NCBI GenBank assembly: GCA_934597725.1
Contig: CAKTSK010000009.1
Location: 1-64,000 of the forward strand
Length of the DNA: 64,000 nucleotides
From: an uncultured Eubacteriales bacterium
GTDB lineage: Bacteria > Bacillota > Clostridia > Oscillospirales > Oscillospiraceae
Direction of reading: 5' to 3'
Shown here piece by piece: positions 24,148 to 32,762 of the stretch (its first letter is position 1; every line of letters begins with the position of its first letter). Under the pieces are notes generated by a model that saw nothing but the letters and a program-made list of their open reading frames with translations, searched no databases and was not told the origin of the DNA. The translations under genes were made by a program, and so were the position numbers.

Positions 24148-24352
24148 AGGATCGCCTCACTTTCTTGCGGGATGTATTTTTGTGTTTTGGAGTTCTTTCT
24201 GATCATAGCATGGCATATATTGCGGAGATTTGCAATGCCATTTTACCATGTTTTTCGTACAGGATCTTTACAGGATTTTGACATGTTTCTACCATGTCGT
24301 CCCGTGTTCTTTCGTAACGCTTTGAACCTCTGAAAAACCATTGAAATACAAA

Positions 24353-24388
24353 GAAAAAACCCTTGAACCGTTGAGGCTCAAGGGTTTT
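24353..24388 (-). terminator. terminator of the tRNA-Ser pair
   Basis: Minus-strand stem AAAACCCTTGA with its complement around a 10-base loop, followed by TTTTTTC. It lies immediately after the CCA end of tRNA-Ser(GCT). Confidence 0.85.
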
Positions 24389-24393
24389 CCTTT

Positions 24394-24485
24394 TGGCGGA
24401 GAAGGAGGGATTTGAACCCTCGCGACGCTCAACACGCCCTACTCCCTTAGCAGGGGAGCCCCTTCGGCCACTTGGGTACTTCTCC
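24394..24485 (-). tRNA. tRNA-Ser(GCT)
   Basis: Ninety-two bases with encoded CCA. The acceptor stem is GGAGAAG/CTTCTCC, the anticodon loop centres on GCT, there is a long class II variable arm, and the T-loop is GGTTCAAATCC. It is the second of two serine tRNAs in one transcript. Confidence 0.97.
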
Positions 24486-24508
24486 AAATTCAGTCGTTCA
24501 GAAAAAGA

Positions 24509-24595
24509 TGGCGGAGAGAGTGGGATTCGAACCCACGGCCCTTTCGGGTCACTGGTTTTCAAGACCAGCTCCTTAAACCGCTCGGACATCTCTCC
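24509..24595 (-). tRNA. tRNA-Ser(TGA)
   Basis: Eighty-seven bases with encoded CCA. The acceptor stem is GGAGAGA/TCTCTCC, the anticodon loop is CTTGAAA, giving TGA, with a class II variable arm and a GGTTCGAATCC T-loop. It is 23 bases upstream of tRNA-Ser(GCT). Confidence 0.97.
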
Positions 24596-24630
24596 GTGTG
24601 CGGGGATTCCCCCGGTTAGATGCGAAACTT

Positions 24631-24659
24631 ATGTTATCACAAGAGAGGGAAAATGTCAA
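24631..24659 (-). promoter_or_regulatory. sigma-A promoter of the tRNA-Ser pair
   Basis: Minus strand: TTGACA (24659–24654), 17 bases, TAACAT (24636–24631), about 35 bases before the mature tRNA. Confidence 0.85.
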
Positions 24660-24834
24660 TCATAAAAACGGAAAAGTTTGCAATTTTTTTCGCCGCCGGG
24701 GAAAAGACACCGGACTGTATCGGAAGAAGAGGGAACGGCGGAGTTGTTTATAGAAGAAAATAGGGGTATTTTCTTTCTTTTTGAGGGGGAGAAGAGGGAA
24801 AAAACCGCTGTTTTTCAGGAAATGATAAATCGTT

Positions 24835-24861
24835 TGACGAATTTTGTCGAAAAGACTCGAA
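24835..24861 (+). promoter_or_regulatory. phased Spo0A-box array
   Basis: TGACGAA (24835–24841), TGTCGAA (24845–24851, within TTTTGTCGAAAAG) and the weaker ACTCGAA (24855–24861) repeat every 10 bases. The first two fit the 0A-box core TGnCGAA. They end 9 bases before a likely minus-35, the placement seen at Spo0A-activated sigma-A promoters. Confidence 0.65.
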
Positions 24862-24870
24862 CGAAAATGC

Positions 24871-24899
24871 TTTCCAACGGCGGCATTTCAGATTACAAT
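24871..24899 (+). promoter_or_regulatory. sigma-A-type promoter with weak minus-35
   Basis: TTTCCA (24871–24876), 17 bases, TACAAT (24894–24899). The poor minus-35 behind Spo0A boxes suggests dependence on an activator. Transcription would start near 24906. Confidence 0.65.
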
Positions 24900-24938
24900 A
24901 GGGGTTGGTTACAAAACTTGATTTTAGGAGGAAGAGCA

Positions 24939-25208
24939 ATGAGAGAGCTGTATCGTGGCCAGAGCGATCTTAGTAACCAGATCGGGCGGCCTGCGACCTG
25001 TGAGTATGGGATCTTGGTTCGCACACTGGAAGCGCCAGTCTGCTGTGAAAGCTATGGCGTCAGTGTTACCATGATCCAGACAGGGGAACGAGAAGAGATC
25101 CCGGACATCACGGTTCTGCCGGAACGCATTGAGGCGCTGGTGGAGCTGCTGATGGCGGGCGGCGTGACCCCCTGTACGGTGAGAGAGATCATCGAAGACT
25201 GGCTGTAA
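24939..25208 (+). CDS. DUF6514-like small protein
   Basis: An 89-residue acidic protein. The layout, YGVSVTMIQTGEREEIPDI followed by LPERIEALVELLMAGGVTPCTVREIIEDWL-like helices (quoted here in parts), resembles the DUF6514 family of clostridia, whose role is unknown. The ATG at 24939 follows AGGAGG; the longer open frame upstream is excluded because the promoter lies inside it. The promoter carries phased Spo0A boxes, so I infer control by phosphorylated Spo0A at the onset of sporulation or stationary phase. The next gene downstream follows 88 bases later on the same strand. Confidence 0.7.
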   Translation: MRELYRGQSDLSNQIGRPATCEYGILVRTLEAPVCCESYGVSVTMIQTGEREEIPDITVLPERIEALVELLMAGGVTPCTVREIIEDWL

Positions 25209-25296
25209 CGGAACGCAGCCGAAAAATGGGGCAGCAAAAAACACGGTCGTAATGCATATACTGGAGAAAAGAATATGGATTCTGGGAGGACAATAT

Positions 25297-26373
25297 ATGG
25301 CACATCGTTTTCATCAGGTCCGGTTTTTTCTGGGCGCAAATTCTGCGCAGGGATTTTTTTCTCTGTATGACCAATGGGTGGATCAGGCCGAGCTGCAGGC
25401 CTTTTACGCCCTGAAAGGCGGGGCAGGCTGCGGCAAGTCTACCTTGATGGCATCCATTGCCCAGCGGGCAGCGCAGCGGGGCTGGCCGGTGGAGTACATT
25501 CACTGCTCCGGCGACCCGGATTCCCTGGACGGCATCTATCTGCCGGGGAAGAAAGCTGCGCTGGCCGACGGCACGGCCCCCCATCGTATGGACCCGATCT
25601 ATCCCGGCGCGGCTGGCCACTATGTGGACCTGGGCAGAGGCTATGACCGTCAGGCCCTCTTTGCCCGCCGGGAGGAGATCATCGCGGCGACCCAGGCGTA
25701 TCGCGCCTGCTACCCGGCGGCCAGCCGCTGCTTCGCCGGGGCAGTGACCTGCCGCCGACAGGGGCGGGCACTGTTCCGCACGCCAAGGGCACTGGAAGAG
25801 GCGACAAAGTATGCTGCAGCTTTGGTTTCGTCTCTCCCTGCCCGGGAACAGCCCGGCAAGCGGGCCCGCCGTTTTTTGGGCGGGCCCACTTGCCAAGGGC
25901 GGCTGCTGTGGAAGGAGACGGCGGAGGCCCTGTGCCAGGAAGGGTATGTGATCCGGGATGCGTGCGGTCTGGCCGGGACGTTATTGGCCCATTGGGAACG
26001 GGCGTTTTTGGAAGCGGGGTGGGATGTGATCGCCTGCCCTTGTCCCGAGGAGCCCGACCGCCTGGAGCACCTGCTGGTCCCCGGGCGGTCCTTGGCGTTT
26101 GTGACGGGGACAGAGCAGGAATTTCCCTTGTTCCAACCGATTCAGACCAGAGCGTTGGTGGAGGAGAGCGTCTGGCAGAGAGGCAAAGACCGATCGGCCC
26201 AGACAGAACAGGAGGCTGACGCGCTGGAACAGGAAGGTATGGCGCATCTGGCCCAGGCAAAAGCGTACCATGACGACCTGGAGGCACTCTACCATCCTTG
26301 GGTAGATTTTTCCTGCGTGACAGAGGAGACCGAGCGTCTGTGGCAGGAGATCTGTCTGCTGCCGGACTGCTGA
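25297..26373 (+). CDS. two-domain P-loop ATPase, PRK06851-like, second domain degenerate
   Basis: A 358-residue soluble protein. The first half has a clear Walker A, GGAGCGKSTLM (about residues 41–51), then VEYIHCSGDPDSLDGIYLP and DGTAPHRMDP. This matches my memory of a clostridial two-P-loop family (PRK06851). The second half repeats the pattern weakly: GWDVIACPCPEEPDRLEHLLVP equals the VEYIHCSGDPDSLDG block, but the position of its Walker A reads ACGLAGTLLAH, without the GKS/T, so it cannot bind nucleotide normally. GGGAGG lies about 8 bases before the ATG at 25297. Role unknown; it may share a transcript with the Spo0A-box gene before it. Confidence 0.65.
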   Translation: MAHRFHQVRFFLGANSAQGFFSLYDQWVDQAELQAFYALKGGAGCGKSTLMASIAQRAAQRGWPVEYIHCSGDPDSLDGIYLPGKKAALADGTAPHRMDPIYPGAAGHYVDLGRGYDRQALFARREEIIAATQAYRACYPAASRCFAGAVTCRRQGRALFRTPRALEEATKYAAALVSSLPAREQPGKRARRFLGGPTCQGRLLWKETAEALCQEGYVIRDACGLAGTLLAHWERAFLEAGWDVIACPCPEEPDRLEHLLVPGRSLAFVTGTEQEFPLFQPIQTRALVEESVWQRGKDRSAQTEQEADALEQEGMAHLAQAKAYHDDLEALYHPWVDFSCVTEETERLWQEICLLPDC

Positions 26374-26377
26374 ACGC

Positions 26378-26406
26378 TTGCGTCTGCCGCGCACCTGTGC
26401 TACAAT
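26378..26406 (+). promoter_or_regulatory. sigma-A promoter of the PAP2 gene
   Basis: TTGCGT (26378–26383), 17 bases, TACAAT (26401–26406), with TG one base upstream of the minus-10. Confidence 0.8.
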
Positions 26407-26439
26407 AGGGCAGCCTTTGACTGGAAAGGAGGCGGCGGG

Positions 26440-26997
26440 ATGAATCCCTTGTCGATGGCAGAGTTGGGGGTCCTGGACTGGATCGCCGCTCACTGCCACC
26501 ACGTCGTTCTGGATGAGGTCATGCCCTGGATCACCAGCCTGGGTAACGGCGGATGGATCTGGATCGCCCTGGGCCTGCTGCTGCTCTGCCGGAAAGACCG
26601 GTCTGTCGGGATACAGGTTCTGCTGGCGCTGCTGCTGAGTCTGGTTTTCTGCAATCTTCTGCTGAAAAATCTGGTGGATCGCGTTCGCCCCTGCGATTTG
26701 CAGGCGGCGGTGGAGCTGCTGGTCCCCAGGCCGGAGGACCCGTCCTTCCCCTCGGGACACACATCGGCTTCGTTCGCTGCGGTCGCTGTGCTGTTTCTGC
26801 GGCGGTGGCGGGGCCGGTGGGCGGCGCTGGTGCTGGCGCTGCTGATCGCCTTCTCCCGGCTGTATCTGTATGTGCATTTCCCAACGGACGTGCTGGGCGG
26901 GTTGGCGGTAGGTGTGTTCTGCGGCTGGCTGGCTGTCAGGCTCTGGAAGAGCTGGATCGCACCCCATTGGTCAAACAGGCCTCGTTGGGCCCGGTAA
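26440..26997 (+). CDS. PAP2 family membrane phosphatase
   Basis: A 185-residue membrane protein with the three parts of the acid-phosphatase/PAP2 site: KNLVDRVRP, FPSGHTS and SRLYLYVHFPTD. About five to six membrane helices are present. The family dephosphorylates lipid pyrophosphates; bacterial members of this size are often undecaprenyl-pyrophosphate phosphatases (BcrC-like) or phosphatidylglycerophosphate phosphatases. The catalytic motifs face the outer side in known members. AAAGGAGG precedes the ATG. It has its own promoter and ends at a hairpin shared with the converging proC. Confidence 0.9.
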   Translation: MNPLSMAELGVLDWIAAHCHHVVLDEVMPWITSLGNGGWIWIALGLLLLCRKDRSVGIQVLLALLLSLVFCNLLLKNLVDRVRPCDLQAAVELLVPRPEDPSFPSGHTSASFAAVAVLFLRRWRGRWAALVLALLIAFSRLYLYVHFPTDVLGGLAVGVFCGWLAVRLWKSWIAPHWSNRPRWAR

Positions 26998-27002
26998 CAG
27001 AA

Positions 27003-27037
27003 AACTGCGCTGTGATGGAGAGCATCACAGCGCAGTT
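27003..27037. terminator. hairpin between converging PAP2 and proC genes
   Basis: Fourteen-base stem (AACTGCGCTGTGAT with its complement) around a 7-base loop. T runs are short. Confidence 0.7.
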
Positions 27038-27058
27038 GGTTGTGGGAAAGAGGGCGTG

Positions 27059-27859
27059 TCACTTGCCCAGGGCGGCATTTTTCTCGCAGGCGGCGATGAC
27101 TGCATCCATGAACGCAGCCCGGACCCCCCGCTGTTCCAGCGTGCGGACCCCCTGAATGGTGCTGCCCCCTGGGCTGCACACTTCGTTTTTCAGCTGGTCC
27201 GGGTGCTTGCCGGTTTCCAGGACCATCTGAGCGGCGCCCAGCAAAGTCTGAGCAGCATATTGCACGGCTTCTGTCCGGGGCAGACCGCAGGCGACGCCGC
27301 CGTCGGCCATGGCATCCAGCATCAAATAAACATAGGCCGGGCCGCAGCCGGAAACCGCAGCGCCCACATCCATCAGGGATTCCTGAATGGGGAACAGCTG
27401 TCCGCTTTTCTGCATCAGCTGCAAAAAGCCTTCCTTGGTATCCTGGTCGACCTGCTGGCTGCACTGGTACAGCACCACGCCCTGCCCGACGGCGACCGGT
27501 GTGTTGGGCATGATGCGGATGACAGGATACTCCTGGCCGGCCATCTGCTGGATCTGTGCGATGGTCAGACCGGCGGCCATGGAGACGAGGACAGGGGGCT
27601 CCTGCCGGGCGGCCAGGACAGGCCGCAGTTCGGCCAGAAGCCCTTCCATCAAGTGGGGCTTGACGCCGAGGAAGAGGTAGCGGCTGTCTCTGGCAGCGGC
27701 GGCGTTGTCACCGGCCGTCATGCCCAGCTGCTGGGCCAGCTGCTGGGCGCGCTGGGGGGAACGGTTGGTCAGGATGCCGTCCTGACAGGTCTGGCCGACA
27801 GCCTGCGCGATGGCGCTCCCCATGTTTCCGCAGCCGATGAGACCAAAGGAATATTGCAT
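27059..27859 (-). CDS. proC: pyrroline-5-carboxylate reductase
   Basis: Reduces pyrroline-5-carboxylate to proline with NAD(P)H, the last step of proline synthesis. The 266-residue protein starts with the Rossmann motif FGLIGCGNMGSAIAQAV. The C-terminal dimerisation domain shows the family signature around SPGGSTIQGVRTLEQRGVRAAFM (in two parts: SPGGSTIQGV and LEQRGVRAAFM). CAGGAG lies about 9 bases before the ATG at 27859; an upstream in-frame ATG adds only three residues and is less well placed. The promoter is on the minus strand at 27949–27978. Confidence 0.95.
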   Translation of the reverse strand: MQYSFGLIGCGNMGSAIAQAVGQTCQDGILTNRSPQRAQQLAQQLGMTAGDNAAAARDSRYLFLGVKPHLMEGLLAELRPVLAARQEPPVLVSMAAGLTIAQIQQMAGQEYPVIRIMPNTPVAVGQGVVLYQCSQQVDQDTKEGFLQLMQKSGQLFPIQESLMDVGAAVSGCGPAYVYLMLDAMADGGVACGLPRTEAVQYAAQTLLGAAQMVLETGKHPDQLKNEVCSPGGSTIQGVRTLEQRGVRAAFMDAVIAACEKNAALGK

Positions 27860-27948
27860 GGCGATCACTCCTGTTCTGGGAAGAAAATTCTCTTGTAGAC
27901 GGCCGTTTGTTCACAGAGAAGAGAACGGTCGAAAAAAGATCTGGGTTT

Positions 27949-27978
27949 ATTGTAGCACAGCATCCCTTGGACAGACAA
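27949..27978 (-). promoter_or_regulatory. sigma-A promoter of proC
   Basis: Minus strand: TTGTCT (27978–27973), 18 bases, TACAAT (27954–27949), with TG one base upstream of the minus-10. The leader is about 85 bases. The rest of the 27860–28254 gap holds the divergent ridA promoter and no gene that I can see. Confidence 0.7.
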
Positions 27979-28094
27979 GGGAGAGGGGGAGGAAAGAGAC
28001 AGAAAAAACTGGTCAGAATGAAACAAGGGCCCGGAGGAAAGAGCGGGGCCTTTTGTCTCCCTCTCCAAGGTTTTGCAAGAGGGGACAATGGCCC

Positions 28095-28123
28095 TTGCGT
28101 TGCTGGAAAAGGTACGGTAAAAT
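28095..28123 (+). promoter_or_regulatory. sigma-A promoter of ridA
   Basis: TTGCGT (28095–28100), 17 bases, TAAAAT (28118–28123); leader about 125 bases. Confidence 0.7.
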
Positions 28124-28254
28124 AAGGAAAACCCAGTTGGCTGAGCCGACAGAAGGACGGAGAGAGCCAACACACTGCACAGAACGCAAACGTGCCCTGC
28201 CTGCGTGAACCCCCTGGGGCACGAGGAAATGATGGAAGAAAGGACGCGTATCAA

Positions 28255-28626
28255 ATGGAAATCCTGCACACCGACAAAGCACCTGCCGCCATCGGCCCCT
28301 ATTCCCAAGCTGTGGAATGCGGGGGATTTATTTTCGCCTCCGGCCAGTTGGGGTTGATCCCGGACACCGGCGCCCTGGCGCATTCCATGGCGGCCCAGAC
28401 AGTCCAGGCCCTGGAGAATGTGATCTCGATCCTCAAGGCGGCAGACCTGACCCTGTCCAATGTGGTCAAGACCACTTGTTATCTGAAAAACATGGAGGAT
28501 TTTTCCCTGTTCAATGAGATTTATGCGCAGTATTTTAAGGACCACAAGCCTGCCCGCTCCTGCTTCGCTGTGGCGCGCCTGCCCAAGGACGCCCTGGTTG
28601 AGATCGAAGTCATTGCGGCAAGATAA
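28255..28626 (+). CDS. ridA: RidA family enamine/imine deaminase
   Basis: A 123-residue YjgF/YER057c/UK114-fold protein that hydrolyses reactive 2-aminoacrylate and related imines released by PLP enzymes. Diagnostic residues are AIGPYSQA near the N-terminus, FASGQLG, the NVVKTTCYLKNM strand, and the C-terminal PARSCFAVARLPKDALVEIE with the substrate-binding Arg and Glu (given in parts). The ATG follows AAAGGA at about 10 bases. It is a single gene ended by a strong terminator. Confidence 0.93.
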   Translation: MEILHTDKAPAAIGPYSQAVECGGFIFASGQLGLIPDTGALAHSMAAQTVQALENVISILKAADLTLSNVVKTTCYLKNMEDFSLFNEIYAQYFKDHKPARSCFAVARLPKDALVEIEVIAAR

Positions 28627-28641
28627 TCCCACAGACCCGTC

Positions 28642-28677
28642 AAAACGGCATGGCAATGACAGCCATGCCGTTTTTTC
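28642..28677 (+). terminator. intrinsic terminator of ridA
   Basis: Thirteen-base perfect stem (AAAACGGCATGGC with its complement), 7-base loop, then T6. Confidence 0.9.
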
Positions 28678-28709
28678 TTGGGACGAAGAGAGAAGAAAGG
28701 GTTGAGTGC

Positions 28710-29846
28710 ATGAAACTGCTCCATATCTCAGACCTGCACCTTGGCAAGCGGGTCAACGAAGTTTCCCTGCTGGAGGACCAGGCCCATATTCTGGAGCAGA
28801 TCGTGGCCTTGGCCAGACAGCATCGGGTCGATGGGGTCCTGGCGGCAGGGGATCTGTATGACAAACCGGTGCCGCCGGCCGAGGCGGTCAGCCTGCTGGA
28901 CCGCTTTTTGACGGCGCTGTCTCAGGAGGGCATCCCGGTCTTTGCCATCAGCGGCAACCACGATTCCCCGGAACGGCTGAATTTTGGGTCCCGTCTGCTG
29001 GCGGGCGGCGGCATCTATCTGGCCGCCCGTTACCAAGGTCCCCGGGAGCCGGTGATCCTGACCGATCCCCATGGACCGGTGGCGCTCTATTTGCTCCCGT
29101 ATCTGAAACCGGCTCTCCTGCGCCATCTGGCGCCGGAGGCAGAGATCACGACCTATCAGCAGGCGGTAGCCTGGGCGGTGGATCAGTGGCAGGTCGACAC
29201 CACCCGGCGCAATGTCTTGCTGGCCCATCAGTTTGTGACCGGCGGGGTCCCTTGCGATTCGGAAGAATTGTCCGTGGGCGGTCTGGATCAGATCGCGGGG
29301 GAGGTGTTTGCAGACTTTGACTATGTGGCGCTGGGACACCTTCACGGCCCTCAGACGGTGGGGCGGGCAACGATGCGCTATTGCGGCAGCCCGCTGAAAT
29401 ATTCCTTCTCTGAATGCCGGCAGGTGAAGTCAGCCACGTTGGTCACCCTGGGAGAGAAGGGGTGCGTGACGGTGGAGACCCTCCCCCTGCATCCCCTGCG
29501 CGATATGCGGGAGGTCCGAGGGACCTATGACGAGGTGACAGACCGGTCGTTTTATCAGGGCGGCGGGCAGGAGGACTATCTGCACGTCATTCTGACCGAC
29601 CAGGAGGATGTGCCGGAAGCGATAGGGAAGCTGCGGGTGATCTATCCGAACCTGCTCAAGCTGAGTTATGACAATCTCCGCACCCAAACCACGCAGGCGG
29701 TGGTGGGAGCAGAGCGGCCGGAAGAACAGGCTCCGATGGACCTGTTCCGCTCTTTTTATCAGCTGCAAAACAACCAGCCGCTCCAACCGGCTCAGGAGGC
29801 GCTGCTGGAGGAGATGGTGGAGGCGATTTGGGAGGGAGAACCATGA
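28710..29846 (+). CDS. sbcD: SbcCD nuclease subunit D
   Basis: The Mre11-like nuclease partner of SbcC, which cuts hairpins and opens DNA ends during repair. The calcineurin-type metallophosphoesterase motifs are in order: DLHLGK (residue 8), GDLYD, SGNHD, AHQFV and GHLHG. It has 378 residues, normal for SbcD. AAAGGG precedes the ATG at about 8 bases. It overlaps sbcC by four bases (ATGA), so translation is probably coupled. Confidence 0.95.
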   Translation: MKLLHISDLHLGKRVNEVSLLEDQAHILEQIVALARQHRVDGVLAAGDLYDKPVPPAEAVSLLDRFLTALSQEGIPVFAISGNHDSPERLNFGSRLLAGGGIYLAARYQGPREPVILTDPHGPVALYLLPYLKPALLRHLAPEAEITTYQQAVAWAVDQWQVDTTRRNVLLAHQFVTGGVPCDSEELSVGGLDQIAGEVFADFDYVALGHLHGPQTVGRATMRYCGSPLKYSFSECRQVKSATLVTLGEKGCVTVETLPLHPLRDMREVRGTYDEVTDRSFYQGGGQEDYLHVILTDQEDVPEAIGKLRVIYPNLLKLSYDNLRTQTTQAVVGAERPEEQAPMDLFRSFYQLQNNQPLQPAQEALLEEMVEAIWEGEP

Positions 29847-32602
29847 GACCACTGGAACTGATCCTGTCTGCCTTTGGACCTTATGCCGGGGAAGTCGTTG
29901 TATCCTTCTCCCGCTTGGGAGAACGCGGCCTGTACCTGATCACCGGTGACACGGGGGCGGGAAAGACCACGCTGTTTGACGGCATCGCCTTTGCCTTGTA
30001 TGGGGAGGCCAGCGGCGTCAACCGGGAGGCTGCCATGCTGCGCAGCAGCTTTGCCAAAGGGGAGACACCGACCTTCGCCCAGCTTACATTCCGGTGCGGG
30101 GGGAAAACCTATACGGTACGCCGGAACCCGGAGTATCTTCGCCCGGCCAAGCGGGGCAAGAAAATGGTGACAGAGAAAGCGGACGCCCAGCTGACCTTTT
30201 CCGATGGCCGTCCGCCCATTACCGGCAGCCGGGAGGTCACCCGTGCAGTGAGCGAGGTGATCGGCTTGGACCGGACGCAGTTCAGCCGGGTGGCCATGAT
30301 CGCCCAAGGAGAGTTTTTGCAGCTGCTGTTGGCCAAAACAGAGGAGCGCAGTAAGATCTTCCGGGAAATTTTTCATACAGGTCCCTATCAGCAGCTACAG
30401 GAAGCGCTGCGAGAAGAAACCGCCCGGAAGAAAACAGCGTATGAAGCGGTGTCGCAGCGGATCCGACAGCACCTGGAAACCGTCCAGCCGCCGGCCGGGG
30501 ATGAAGCGGCCTGGCAAGAAGCGATGGCTTTGCCGGGCCGGGAAGCAATGGACCTGCTGGCTGCGTTTTTGGCGCGGGAAGCGGGGGCGTTGGAGGCACT
30601 GCGGCAGCAGGAGGAGACCTGGAAACAAGAGCGCGCCAGGTTGGAGCGGCAGATCGGCCAGGAAGAGGCGGCACAGCGGCTGCGAAAGGAATCCGAGCAG
30701 GCCAGAGAGGATGCCGCCCGGGCAGAACAGCGGGCGGAAGAAGGGCGTCGGGACTGGGAAAAGGCGCGGGAAGAAGAAGCCTCTCTGCGGGAACTGGGGG
30801 ATGCGTTGGCAGCGCTGCGGCAGCAGCTTCCGGTTTATGAAGCCAGAGAGACACTGCGGCAAAGCAAGGCGCAGACAGAGCAGGCGCTTGCCCGGACACG
30901 ACAAGACCATGCCGCAGCAGAGAGGGTGCTGGGCGCGCTGGCCGCAGAGGAAGAAACACTGACGAAAGAATTGGAACGCTTGGAGACCCTTCCGGCCCGG
31001 GAAGAAGGATTGGCCCGCCGCCAGCAGGCATTCGATCAGCGGGAGAGCGCGTTGGAACAGATCGAGACGGCGCTGAAAGAGGGGGACCGGCTGGCACTGG
31101 TCTATAAACAGGCACAGCAGACCTATCGCCGGGCCGCAGAAGAAGCAGACCGGCTGCGGCAGCATTATACCCTGTTGGAACGGGCGTTTTTAGATGGACA
31201 AGCCGGGTATCTGGCAGGGTTTCTTCGGGAAGGAGAGGCTTGTCCTGTCTGTGGGTCTCGCCATCATCCGGCCCCGGCCGCTCTGCCGCAGCGGGTCCCT
31301 GACCGGGAGACGCTGGAAGCAGAGAAAGAAACGACCCATCAGGCAGAGGAGGCGGCCCGACAGGCCAGCGTTGCAGCGGGAGCAGCCCAGGCGCGGCAGG
31401 CGGCGCAGGAGGAAGAAACAAGACGTCTGGGGTGCTCCATATTTGAGGACACGGATCTGGTGTCACTGCCCCGGCAGTTGGAAGTAGCCCGCCGGGAACA
31501 GAACGCACAGAACATGGCACTGGCAGAAGAACGGGACCAGCTGACGCAAGAGAAGGCGCGTCGGCAAACCCTCCTGAACCGGCGGCCGTCTCTGGAAGAG
31601 GAGCGGGCTGCGGCGCAGGAACAGATCCGGGAAGGGGAACGGACCTTATCTGCACTGCAAAGCCGTCTGTGTGCGTTAGAGGAGCAGCTTTCCCAGCAAG
31701 GAGAGGGGCTGCGCTTTGCCACCCGACGGCAGGCAGAGGAGGAACTGGCCTCTGGGCAAAAGCGGCTGGAAGAAGGAGAACGTGCCCTGGAAACAGCGCG
31801 CACGACCTGGGAGACATGCCGGCAGGCGGCGGCGCAGGCAGCGGCCCGGGTCGAAGCGCTGGCAGACCAGCTGCCGAAAGAGGAGGCCGGCAGAGAGCTT
31901 CCCGCGCTGCTGGCCCGGGCCAAAACGGTGCAGCAGGAATGTGATGCCCTTCAGAAGGAACGGGAGCTTCTCCTGACGCGCCACGAGAGCAATCAGCGGG
32001 CACAGAACGCGCTTGTTCAGCAGCAAGCGCTGCTGCAAGAGGCCCAGACGGCTTGGACGATGGTGCGAAGCTTGTCCAACACAGCCACTGGGATGGTGCA
32101 GGGGAAAGACAAGGTGACGCTGGAGACCTTTGTGCAGATGACTTGGTTTGATCGGATTCTGGCCCGGGCCAACCTGCGCCTGATGAAACTCAGCGGCGGA
32201 CGGTATGAGCTGTACCGCCGCCAGGAGGCGGAAAACCAGCGCAGCCGCAGCGGCCTGGACCTGGAGGTCCAGGACCATTATGAAGGAGGCCGCCGCAGTG
32301 TCAAAACCTTGTCCGGCGGGGAATCCTTCCAGGCGTCTCTGGCACTGGCGTTGGGCATGGCAGATGAAATGCAGGCGGCGGCCGGCGGCGTCAGGCTGGA
32401 TACGCTGTTTGTCGATGAGGGGTTCGGATCTCTGGATGACGAAGCCCTGGAGCAGGCGGTGCGGACCCTGGCGGATCTGGCGGAGGGCAATCGGCTGGTG
32501 GGGATCATCTCCCATGTGTCTGCCCTGAAAGCACGGATCGAGCGCCAGATCCTCATCACCAAGACCCCGGGCGGAAGCAGCGCGATCCGGCTGGAGACTT
32601 GA
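29843..32602 (+). CDS. sbcC: SbcCD nuclease subunit C (SMC-like ATPase)
   Basis: The Rad50-like ATPase of the SbcCD complex. The N-terminal Walker A is GDTGAGKTT (about residue 38). About 700 residues of heptad-rich coiled coil follow, broken near residue 470 by the zinc hook CPVCGSRHHP. The C-terminal half-domain has LSGGESFQASLALALG and LFVDEGFGSLD (Walker B plus D loop). At 919 residues it is a little shorter than E. coli SbcC but typical for Firmicutes. It starts inside the sbcD stop. No terminator is obvious after it. Confidence 0.95.
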   Translation: MRPLELILSAFGPYAGEVVVSFSRLGERGLYLITGDTGAGKTTLFDGIAFALYGEASGVNREAAMLRSSFAKGETPTFAQLTFRCGGKTYTVRRNPEYLRPAKRGKKMVTEKADAQLTFSDGRPPITGSREVTRAVSEVIGLDRTQFSRVAMIAQGEFLQLLLAKTEERSKIFREIFHTGPYQQLQEALREETARKKTAYEAVSQRIRQHLETVQPPAGDEAAWQEAMALPGREAMDLLAAFLAREAGALEALRQQEETWKQERARLERQIGQEEAAQRLRKESEQAREDAARAEQRAEEGRRDWEKAREEEASLRELGDALAALRQQLPVYEARETLRQSKAQTEQALARTRQDHAAAERVLGALAAEEETLTKELERLETLPAREEGLARRQQAFDQRESALEQIETALKEGDRLALVYKQAQQTYRRAAEEADRLRQHYTLLERAFLDGQAGYLAGFLREGEACPVCGSRHHPAPAALPQRVPDRETLEAEKETTHQAEEAARQASVAAGAAQARQAAQEEETRRLGCSIFEDTDLVSLPRQLEVARREQNAQNMALAEERDQLTQEKARRQTLLNRRPSLEEERAAAQEQIREGERTLSALQSRLCALEEQLSQQGEGLRFATRRQAEEELASGQKRLEEGERALETARTTWETCRQAAAQAAARVEALADQLPKEEAGRELPALLARAKTVQQECDALQKERELLLTRHESNQRAQNALVQQQALLQEAQTAWTMVRSLSNTATGMVQGKDKVTLETFVQMTWFDRILARANLRLMKLSGGRYELYRRQEAENQRSRSGLDLEVQDHYEGGRRSVKTLSGGESFQASLALALGMADEMQAAAGGVRLDTLFVDEGFGSLDDEALEQAVRTLADLAEGNRLVGIISHVSALKARIERQILITKTPGGSSAIRLET

Positions 32603-32660
32603 CAAACGGTCTTGTTCCGCCTGCGGCAGACAAAAAGCGTAAGGAAAACTGAAAAATAAG

Positions 32661-32689
32661 TTGCAAAAGAGGGAGATTTATAGTAAACT
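32661..32689 (+). promoter_or_regulatory. sigma-A promoter of the liv operon
   Basis: TTGCAA (32661–32666), 17 bases, TAAACT (32684–32689); leader about 65 bases. Confidence 0.75.
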
Positions 32690-32762
32690 GTATGGCAAGA
32701 CCGGTTGCGTACATAAGTCCGTCAAGGAAAGACGTGCCGGCGAATCAAAAGGAGGTAACCAA

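Noticed and set aside
24678..24938. Longer N-terminus for the DUF6514-like gene
   Set aside because: This stretch holds the Spo0A boxes and promoter, has no ribosome site, and reads as low-complexity.
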